From Actinomycetota bacterium (GTDB lineage: Bacteria; Actinomycetota; CADDZG01; WHSQ01): a stretch of DNA of 5,252 nucleotides. The stretch lies in assembly GCA_016781115.1 (NCBI GenBank), contig JADDQX010000182.1, forward strand, positions 1 to 5,252, given 5' to 3'. This document shows, in pieces, positions 1 to 5,252 of the stretch. The notes beneath the pieces are model-generated. The model was not told where the DNA came from. It saw only the letters and a list, made by a program, of their open reading frames with translations, and did not search any database. The position numbers were made by a program, and so were the translations under genes. Within the stretch, counting starts at the first letter, position 1; each line of letters opens with the position of its first letter.

Positions 1-701
1 CGAAAGGCCTCCTCGGTCGCACCGAGGACATCACCGAGACAGCCCTGGATGACGCTGGCATGCGGTGGGCCGAGGTCGACAAGGTGCTGTTGGTCGGCGG
101 CTCGACCCGGATGCCGATGGTCCAGGCGATGATGCGTCGGCTTGCCGGCCGGGAACCTGAGCGGTCGATCAACCCGGATGAGGCGGTGGCCCTCGGAGCG
201 GCGATCCAGGCACACATCTGTGCCGACGCCGACATCGGTTCAGCGCTTCCCGAGCTCGCGGGCGCCAACGGCCGGAAGATCGAGATCCGCGACGTCACCG
301 CCCTCGGGCTCGGGGTCCTGGCACTCGACGACTCCAGGGCGATGCGCAACTTCGTGCTTATCGAGCACAACACGAAGATCCCCGCCAAGGGCAGGAACAC
401 GTTCAACACGATCGCCGACAATCAACCCGAAATCCGGGTCCAGATAACGGAAGGCGATGACCCCGACCCCGACTACGTCAAGGTCGTAGGGGAGTCGCTG
501 TTCGAGATGCCGCCGTACCCGATGGGCGCCCCAATCGACGTCGCCCTGTCCTACGACATCGATGGGATCATCCACGCCGAGGTCTACGACGGAACAAGCA
601 AGAAGAAGCTGGGGGACATGGAAATCGAACGTGAGTCGAACCTCGACTCCGCGCAGGTACTCGAGATGGCGCGCGACCTTAAGAAGCTGGAGATCAACTG
701 A
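1..701 (+). CDS. Hsp70/DnaK-like chaperone, 3' part, lacking the C-terminal lid
   Basis: The gene is cut by the left edge. The frame is open from base 3 and gives 232 visible residues ending at TGA 699-701. The ATG at 60 is internal, because residues before it (LLGRTEDITETALDDAG) already match the Hsp70 nucleotide-binding domain. Seen: the adenosine/phosphate motif VLLVGGSTRMPMV at about 84-122 and NPDEAVALGAA at 171-203, both hallmarks of the end of the ATPase domain. DVTALGLGV starts at 291 and opens a beta substrate-binding domain with NTKIPAKG, DNQPEIRVQITEG and YDIDGIIHAEVYD, all aligning by eye with DnaK. Family knowledge: such proteins bind and release unfolded peptide in an ATP cycle driven by J proteins and GrpE. 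Oddity: the protein stops after one short helix (about 642-698), so nearly all of the SBD-alpha lid is missing. It is the first visible gene of an operon whose later genes encode J-like and GrpE-like partners. The family call is secure; client and pathway are unknown. Confidence 0.93.
   Translation, partial: KGLLGRTEDITETALDDAGMRWAEVDKVLLVGGSTRMPMVQAMMRRLAGREPERSINPDEAVALGAAIQAHICADADIGSALPELAGANGRKIEIRDVTALGLGVLALDDSRAMRNFVLIEHNTKIPAKGRNTFNTIADNQPEIRVQITEGDDPDPDYVKVVGESLFEMPPYPMGAPIDVALSYDIDGIIHAEVYDGTSKKKLGDMEIERESNLDSAQVLEMARDLKKLEIN
689..692 (+). promoter_or_regulatory. Ribosome binding site for the J-like/TPR gene
   Basis: A GGAG core lies 8 bases before the ATG at 701, inside the last codons of the Hsp70-like gene. 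It supports that ATG as the true start. The TGATG junction implies that translation of the second gene is coupled to termination of the first. Confidence 0.6.
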
Positions 702-1879
702 TGCAGACTGCCACCTTTGTCAACTACTACAGCATCCTTGAAGTCCAGCCATCGGCTTCGCCCGAGACGATACGCGACGCGATCAAGGCTCAGCGGCGTA
801 CCTGGGTCAAGCGTCAGCAGGCACCGAGCAAGGAGCGCCAGCGCGAGGCCGAGGACCGCGTGCGCCAGATCGACGAGGCCGAAAAGGTCCTCCTCAGCGA
901 CGCGGCGCGCAAGGAGTACGACCGCGAGCTCGCCAACTACAAGGCGCCACTTCCGGCGCCCGGCCCGAGCCTCGACGGATCGGGTGACTGGTTGCAGCGC
1001 GCCTACGAGTTCCTGGCGCGCGGTGACGCCCAGAGCGCGGCCTATGCGGCTCGCCAGGCGACCGAGCAGCACGGGGCCAACCACCAGGCGTGGGCGGTGC
1101 GGGCTCGGGCGAGCTTCATCGTGGGCCGGGAGCAGGACGCCGTCTTCGAGTTCAACGAGGCGATCCGCATCAAGCCTGACGCCGACGAGTACCACTTCGA
1201 CCTCGGCAGCGTCTACGAGTCCAAGGGCAATTGGAACGCGGCCATGCAGTGCTATGAGCAAGCGAGCACTCTCGCGCCGTCGGTGCCTCTTTACCGCGTC
1301 GCGGTCGCCAGCGTATTCCTGAGCAACGATTTGCCGGAGCGAGCCTTGCCCATCCTGGACGCGGTCCACAAGGAGCATCCGGACGTCGAGGAATTCAACG
1401 TATACCTGGCGTGGGCGCTCAACGACGCGACGGTCAACCAATGGACGCACCTGAGGGGCGGCGAACAGATCATCACGAGCCCGGAGCAGATCGAACTCAC
1501 CAAGCGCAACCTGCAGAGGGCGATCGCTCTCGAGTTCGACGAGAAGCAACTCCGCGGGCAGATCGCCCACAACCTCAACCTGGCTCACGACGCAGAGAGG
1601 ATGAGCTTCCGCCTGCCTGGCTGGAGAAAGGCCGTCGAGACCGGCGCCGGCATGTCCGACTCCGGAATCGGAGCGGGGCTCTTCGGTTTCTTCATGGTGA
1701 TCGGCGCCGTCCTGGCTTTCTTCTTCGGAGTCCCGGCCGCCCTCTTTGCCTCAAACCCGGTCCTCGGTGTGCTGTCGGTTCCTGGGATGGCCTGGCTGTT
1801 CTGGACCATCGCGTGGCAGCCCAAGTGGAAGCGTCAGGACAAGGATTCAAGGGGCATGCAGGTCCACCGGCGGAAGTAA
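701..1879 (+). CDS. J-like domain/TPR protein with C-terminal transmembrane hairpin
   Basis: A 392-residue protein. Residues 7-77 fit a J domain: YYSILEVQPSASPETIRDAI for helix I, its following loop and the start of helix II, then VRQIDEAEKVLLSDAARKEYD for helix III. Aligned to E. coli DnaJ, the invariant HPD is replaced by V36-K37-R38. A Pro-rich linker (78-94) follows, then about four TPR-like helical pairs near residues 95-127, 128-160, 161-194 and 195-228, with clear TPR features such as AVFEFNEAIRIKPD and YESKGNWNAAMQCYEQA. Two hydrophobic segments at about 326-350 and 353-372 are followed by a Lys/Arg-rich tail, predicting a hairpin with both protein ends in the cytoplasm. There are no DnaJ Gly/Phe or zinc-finger regions. 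Family knowledge: J domains stimulate Hsp70 ATPase through HPD, and TPRs bind proteins. Inferred role: a membrane-tethered adaptor for the adjacent Hsp70-like protein, possibly without normal stimulating activity. The start is supported by the RBS at 689 and the 1-base overlap with the upstream stop. Confidence 0.9.
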   Translation: MQTATFVNYYSILEVQPSASPETIRDAIKAQRRTWVKRQQAPSKERQREAEDRVRQIDEAEKVLLSDAARKEYDRELANYKAPLPAPGPSLDGSGDWLQRAYEFLARGDAQSAAYAARQATEQHGANHQAWAVRARASFIVGREQDAVFEFNEAIRIKPDADEYHFDLGSVYESKGNWNAAMQCYEQASTLAPSVPLYRVAVASVFLSNDLPERALPILDAVHKEHPDVEEFNVYLAWALNDATVNQWTHLRGGEQIITSPEQIELTKRNLQRAIALEFDEKQLRGQIAHNLNLAHDAERMSFRLPGWRKAVETGAGMSDSGIGAGLFGFFMVIGAVLAFFFGVPAALFASNPVLGVLSVPGMAWLFWTIAWQPKWKRQDKDSRGMQVHRRK

Positions 1880-1892
1880 CTTGGTGTGGGAA

Positions 1893-1899
1893 AGGCGAG
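1893..1899 (+). promoter_or_regulatory. Probable ribosome binding site deciding the GrpE-like start
   Basis: AGGCGAG ends 5 bases before GTG 1905. A competing choice is GTG 1884, preceded by GGCGGAAG at 1870-1877. The codons between 1884 and 1905 include AGG and CGA, which look poor for a high-GC gene, so 1905 is preferred. The choice is uncertain and affects only seven residues. Confidence 0.4.
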
Positions 1900-1904
1900 A
1901 ACTC

Positions 1905-2396
1905 GTGTGCGATGAGGCTGAGGTCACGGCTTCGCTCTCCGGGCAGATCGTTGAGCTGACGGACCTGTTCCGCCGTCGTCTTCTCGACGATCGCGAGAAG
2001 CAGCGTGCGTTCGATGCTTTGTACGAGGAGTTGACCCGCGTGAGGGCGATGGCAGAAGGCGAACTTGCTCTGCCGCTCGCTCGACGCGTCTTCCACGTGA
2101 TCGACCGGCTCGATGCGACTCCTGGGGATCTCGCCGAGTCGCTGACGGAAGAGCTTGTGGACGCCCTCGACGCGATGGGCATCGAGGAGGTCCGCGACGC
2201 CGGGTTGTTCGATCCCTCGGTCCATGAGCTTTTGGCGCCCGCGACCGGCCAACCGCTGGCTGCTGGTCAGCCCATCAAAAAAGTGCGCCGGGGTTGGCGA
2301 CAGGGCAGCCGTCTAGTGAGAGCAGCGTTGGTCCAGGCTGAGACATCGCCGAGCATGCGGGAGCGGAGCGATCCCCCCCCCAGGGGCCGGACGTGA
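1905..2396 (+). CDS. GrpE-like nucleotide exchange factor
   Basis: With GTG 1905 as start the protein has 163 residues, shorter than E. coli GrpE (about 197). Residues about 10-75 are predicted helical and charged (LTDLFRRRLLDDREKQRAFD, then ALPLARRVFHVIDRLD), equivalent to the GrpE helical region, although the long N-terminal dimerisation helix is reduced. From about residue 90 it follows the GrpE beta domain: MGIEEV, FDPSVHELL at 102-110, then a spacer, then IKKVRRGWRQGSRLVRAALV at 124-143. This matches the family end 'PGxVxxVxxxGYxxxxRxxRxAxV'. About 19 residues of unconserved, Pro/Arg-rich tail follow. Family knowledge: GrpE dimers release ADP from Hsp70. Its place between the Hsp70/J-like genes and the ATPase argues for a dedicated exchange factor. 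It starts 25 bases after the preceding stop, and its own stop lies inside the next gene's start (GTGA). The C-terminal match is good; activity is inferred. Confidence 0.8.
   Translation: MCDEAEVTASLSGQIVELTDLFRRRLLDDREKQRAFDALYEELTRVRAMAEGELALPLARRVFHVIDRLDATPGDLAESLTEELVDALDAMGIEEVRDAGLFDPSVHELLAPATGQPLAAGQPIKKVRRGWRQGSRLVRAALVQAETSPSMRERSDPPPRGRT
2373..2381 (+). repeat. Run of nine C residues near the end of the GrpE-like gene
   Basis: A homopolymer of nine C encodes three Pro in the unconserved tail of the GrpE-like protein, 12 bases before the next start codon. A -1 shift here would enter the open frame of the ATPase gene without meeting a stop. It is also a typical site of sequencing or replication length error. 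Confidence 0.9.
2383..2386 (+). promoter_or_regulatory. Weak ribosome binding site for the FtsK-type ATPase gene
   Basis: GGGG (in AGGGG) lies 6 bases before GTG 2393. The next in-frame ATG is at 2615, inside a predicted helix, and no better start lies between. The frame upstream closes at TGA 2339-2341 with no other start codon after it. GTG 2393 is therefore the best start, helped by termination-reinitiation at GTGA. Confidence 0.5.
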
Positions 2397-5252
2397 CCAT
2401 AGGGTCGGGCGACGGTGTCTACCGCGGTCGCACGGGCAAGGAACGCGCCGGGAGAGCTGACCCAGGGCGTCAGGCGGCGAAGCCGCCCAGCCATTCTTCC
2501 GTCGCGGGTCGCACGGATGACGCCGAGCGAGAGATCGCCCTGCTGAGCGATTTACAACTCAACTGCGACTCCCTCCTCGCCGCTGCGCGTTCGGCGCTCG
2601 CCACAGCAGATGACATGGCGGCAAGGGGGCGTCAGGATCGCCGGCAAGCCGAGATGTCGCAAGCCCGCGAGCGAGAGGTGGCGGTCGCAACGGCCGGCAC
2701 GAAGGCTGCGCAGCAGCTCATCGAGCACCGTACGCGGATCGACGAGCTCGTTGCCCGACTCGCACCAGGTCCCGCGAGCGCTGCTTGGGACGAGGTCGAT
2801 GCGTTCGGCGCCGCTTCCGCGACACCGGACGCCATTCGCTTGGGGACGCTGGCCGTCCCGGCCGGCAGTGGAGCAAACGTGGAGACGCGAGTACCGCTCC
2901 TCGTTCCCACTCTCAATGCAGGCAACCTCCTCATAAGCGCGTTGTCGTCGCGGGTTTCGGTGGCCGCGGACGCGGTCATCGGCGCAGTCCTCCGCCACTT
3001 CGCGGCGGTCCGACCTGGCGACCTGATGTGCCAGTGGTTTGACCCCCAACTCCGCGGCGCGCTCGCGCCGCTCACGGCGTTGAGAGAAGGCGGGTCTCCG
3101 CTGCTGGGACCCGCCCTCACGAGCGAGGGTGAGTTCGCCGAGTGCCTGGACGGCTTAACGCGAGACATCACCCGCGTTTCCGAGCTGCTTGGAGGCCGCC
3201 ATCGCAACCTAGGCGCGCTCGAGCACGGCGCCGGGGAGTCCGGTGAGCCGTACCGCTTGCTCGCCGTGTTCGACTTCCCGCGGGGTTTCGACGACCGGAC
3301 CCTCGAGAAGCTCTTGCGGATCATGGAACGGGGACCGGGCTGCGGAGTAACGGTCCTCGTGCACCACGACGTCGACGCGCCAGTGCTCCCGGATGTCGAT
3401 CCGGCCCGCCTTCGCAGTCACGCCATGGTGCTCGACGTCGACGCAGAGCGTGTGTTGCTGACCGGCGTCTCCAACCTGCGCGCTGAGCTCGATCCTGCCC
3501 CGCCGCTCGACCTCGCCCAGGGCGTTGCCGCCCGCGTGGCTGCAGAAGCCAAAACGGCTTCCGCGCCCGCAGTGAAACTGGCTGAGGTGCTACCGAGCGC
3601 AAGGGTGTGGGGGACAGGAACTAGCGCGGAGCGACTGGTTGTGCTGATGGGCAAGGCCGGCCTTCAGTCAGTGAGCTTCACGCTGGGCGACAACCTCGAC
3701 CAGTTGCACAACGTGCTGGTCGGCGGCGCGGTCGGACAGGGAAAGTCGAACGCGTTGCTCGTGCTCATCCACTCGGTGGCGGCGATGTACCCACCTCCTG
3801 AGGTGGAGTTCTACCTGCTCGACTTCAAGGAGGGCCTGGACTTCGCGCAGCTCGGCCCCACTCCGGACAACCCGCGCTGGCTCCCGCACGCCCGCGTGCT
3901 CGGCCTTGAGTCGGACCGCCTGTTCGGGGTCGCCGTGCTCCGGCACCTGCGGCAGGAATTCGACCGGCGGGCACAGCTGTTCAAGGCTGCGTCGGCCTCG
4001 GACCTGCGTAGCTACCGGGAGCGTGCCGCAGCGACCATGCCACGGCTCGTGCTCGTCCTCGACGAGTTCCAGGTACTGTTCGAGCAGAACGACGGCGTCA
4101 CCGCAGAGGCGCTCTCGCTCCTCGACACACTCGCCCGCAAGGGTCGGGCCTACGGGATTCATCTCGTGCTGGCGTCCCAGACCCTGTCCGGCATCGAGGC
4201 GCTGGTCACCAAAGAGGACTCGATCTTCGCACAGGTTCCAGTGAGAATCGCGCTCAAGACGACCCCGTCGGAATCTCAGGTCCTGCTTCAACATGGTAAT
4301 GGCGAAGCGGCACGGCTGCGCTACCGCGGCCAGGCGATCCTGAACCGGGATGCCGGCAGCGTTGAGTCCAACCAGCGAATGACGGTCGCGTACGCGGACC
4401 GCGCATTCTGCGCTGACCTGCGGAGGCAGTTGTGGGAGCAACACCCTGCTATCCCACCCCTCGTCTTCCACGGTGGGAAACCCGCGGTGTTCTCGCAGGC
4501 CCTGAACGACCTGGCGCGAGCCGAGCTGGGAGTAGCAACGATCGGGATGCCGGTGAGCGTCTCCCAGCGGCCACTGTCCTTCCCACTGTCAGACGAGCCC
4601 GGACGACACGTGGTCATGATCGGGGCTGGATCTGAACCGGAGCCCCCAGCGGGACTCGTCCCCGGATACGAGGCCCTTGCGACGCTGCAGGCTGCCGCGT
4701 TGTCTCTGGCGTGGCGTCCGCCCGGAGTCCGCCTCCGGTTCGTGATGTTCGACTGGCTGTCGCCCGAGCAGGAGAAAGCCGCCGCCCTCACCGACCTGGC
4801 AATGACGCTTCAGGCGTGGGGTCACGAAGCCGAACTCGTCGGTCGCTCCCAGGCGATCGACCGCCTCCGCTTACTCACCGAGGACCTCAACGATCGCGAG
4901 CGAGGGGCGACGGGACTTCTCACATACATCGTTGGCTGGGGCTTTCACCGAGCGGTGGGGATCGATGTTCCGGACCCCATCAGCCTCGACAGACCCCTCG
5001 ACGTCATCCACCGAATCGTAAAGGACGGCCCACTCCTCGGCTTCCATCTGGTCGGCTGGTGGAACAGCCACAAGGCCTTCGAACGGCAGGTCGAAAGCAA
5101 CTTCACTCTTGCCGGTCTCGCTCAGTGCTTCGTCTTCCTGCGGGCCTCGCAGGGAGAGGTCGCCAGCGTCATGGGGCCCTTCGTCGAGTGGCACCCCCAG
5201 CCGAACCGGCTCCTCGCGTTCGATCGCACGGGCTCTGAGCGCGGGTCCGTCG
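2393..5252 (+). CDS. FtsK/SpoIIIE (EccC-like) multi-module ATPase, 3' end beyond window
   Basis: The frame is open from GTG 2393 to the right edge: 953 residues, no stop seen. Residues 1-40 are low-complexity and about 44-122 are charged and helical (possible coiled coil). Three RecA-like modules follow. Module 1 (about 165-345) has the fold's strands, LLAVFDFP at 289-296 and GCGVTVLVHH at 316-325, but TLNAGNLL in place of Walker A. Module 2 (about 400-690) is intact: Walker A G445-AVGQ-GKS452, LLDFKEG around D477, ESDRLFG just after residue 504, Walker B LVLVLDE with D557/E558, sensor LASQ to Q596, and HGNGEAARL near 634. Module 3 (about 730 onward) repeats the pattern with GAGSEPEPPAG for Walker A, FVMFDW at D787, LLTYIVGWG at 842 and GFHLVGWW at 883, and lacks catalytic residues. 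No transmembrane helices are visible, unlike cell-division FtsK or EccC. Family knowledge: these hexameric motors move DNA or protein. The substrate here is unknown. It overlaps the GrpE-like gene by 4 bases. Confidence 0.92.
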   Translation, partial: MTIGSGDGVYRGRTGKERAGRADPGRQAAKPPSHSSVAGRTDDAEREIALLSDLQLNCDSLLAAARSALATADDMAARGRQDRRQAEMSQAREREVAVATAGTKAAQQLIEHRTRIDELVARLAPGPASAAWDEVDAFGAASATPDAIRLGTLAVPAGSGANVETRVPLLVPTLNAGNLLISALSSRVSVAADAVIGAVLRHFAAVRPGDLMCQWFDPQLRGALAPLTALREGGSPLLGPALTSEGEFAECLDGLTRDITRVSELLGGRHRNLGALEHGAGESGEPYRLLAVFDFPRGFDDRTLEKLLRIMERGPGCGVTVLVHHDVDAPVLPDVDPARLRSHAMVLDVDAERVLLTGVSNLRAELDPAPPLDLAQGVAARVAAEAKTASAPAVKLAEVLPSARVWGTGTSAERLVVLMGKAGLQSVSFTLGDNLDQLHNVLVGGAVGQGKSNALLVLIHSVAAMYPPPEVEFYLLDFKEGLDFAQLGPTPDNPRWLPHARVLGLESDRLFGVAVLRHLRQEFDRRAQLFKAASASDLRSYRERAAATMPRLVLVLDEFQVLFEQNDGVTAEALSLLDTLARKGRAYGIHLVLASQTLSGIEALVTKEDSIFAQVPVRIALKTTPSESQVLLQHGNGEAARLRYRGQAILNRDAGSVESNQRMTVAYADRAFCADLRRQLWEQHPAIPPLVFHGGKPAVFSQALNDLARAELGVATIGMPVSVSQRPLSFPLSDEPGRHVVMIGAGSEPEPPAGLVPGYEALATLQAAALSLAWRPPGVRLRFVMFDWLSPEQEKAAALTDLAMTLQAWGHEAELVGRSQAIDRLRLLTEDLNDRERGATGLLTYIVGWGFHRAVGIDVPDPISLDRPLDVIHRIVKDGPLLGFHLVGWWNSHKAFERQVESNFTLAGLAQCFVFLRASQGEVASVMGPFVEWHPQPNRLLAFDRTGSERGSV

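Noticed and set aside
60..62. ATG at 60 as the start of the Hsp70-like gene
   Set aside because: Conserved Hsp70 residues precede it in frame, so the gene is cut by the window edge and this Met is internal.
584..1588. Open frame of 334 residues on the - strand
   Set aside because: It lies opposite the J-like/TPR gene, whose domains are clear. Long antisense frames are usual in high-GC codon use, and no motif was recognised in it.
1746..1904. Extension of the GrpE-like frame upstream to ATG 1746
   Set aside because: This would overlap the conserved membrane hairpin of the J-like gene by 134 bases, the extra residues look like shadow sequence, and good GTG starts exist after the preceding stop.
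2276..2283. A6 run as a slippery frameshift site
   Set aside because: It lies inside the conserved GrpE beta domain, and the frame continues normally through the family's C-terminal motif, so no shift is needed.
2473..2487. Perfect inverted repeat GGCGGC-GAA-GCCGCC as terminator or regulatory hairpin
   Set aside because: It lies within the ATPase coding sequence with no T run after it, and such short GC palindromes are common at this composition.
2632..3324. Open frame of 230 residues on the - strand
   Set aside because: It lies opposite module 1 of the ATPase and is rich in Ser/Arg/Pro, typical of a shadow frame.
3668..4471. Open frame of 267 residues on the - strand
   Set aside because: It lies opposite the Walker A-Walker B region of the ATPase, and its sequence has the composition of a reverse-strand shadow without a known domain.

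Overview
The window looks like a piece of a high-GC genome, most likely an actinobacterium. The reasons are a strong G/C preference at third codon positions, long spurious open frames on the opposite strand, GTG starts and very tightly packed genes. This is inferred from composition and family resemblance only; no rRNA, tRNA or other lineage marker is present.

All four genes lie on the + strand and read as one operon with almost no intergenic DNA. (1) Positions 1-701 hold the 3' part of an Hsp70 (DnaK)-like chaperone: the end of the nucleotide-binding domain and the beta substrate-binding domain, with no helical lid. (2) Positions 701-1879 hold a 392-residue protein with an N-terminal J-like domain that has lost the HPD motif, then TPR repeats, then a C-terminal membrane hairpin. 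Its ATG shares one base with the Hsp70 stop. (3) Positions 1905-2396 hold a small GrpE-like protein whose C-terminal half matches the GrpE beta domain well. (4) Positions 2393 to the right edge hold the first 953 residues of a large FtsK/SpoIIIE-type ATPase. Its GTG overlaps the GrpE stop as GTGA, and its reading frame is open across the right edge.

The layout suggests one functional unit: a private Hsp70/J/GrpE-like chaperone set made together with a FtsK/EccC-like motor. The ATPase appears to contain three RecA-like modules, of which only the middle one keeps Walker A, Walker B and sensor motifs. The visible ATPase has no membrane helices, so the J-like/TPR protein, with its predicted TM hairpin, is the only evident membrane anchor. 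Whether the unit serves protein export, DNA translocation, conflict/defence or envelope assembly cannot be decided from this window.

There are no stretches over 300 bases without a gene. No RNA gene, mobile element, CRISPR array, promoter or terminator could be supported. The operon promoter must lie upstream of the window, or be absent from what is visible.
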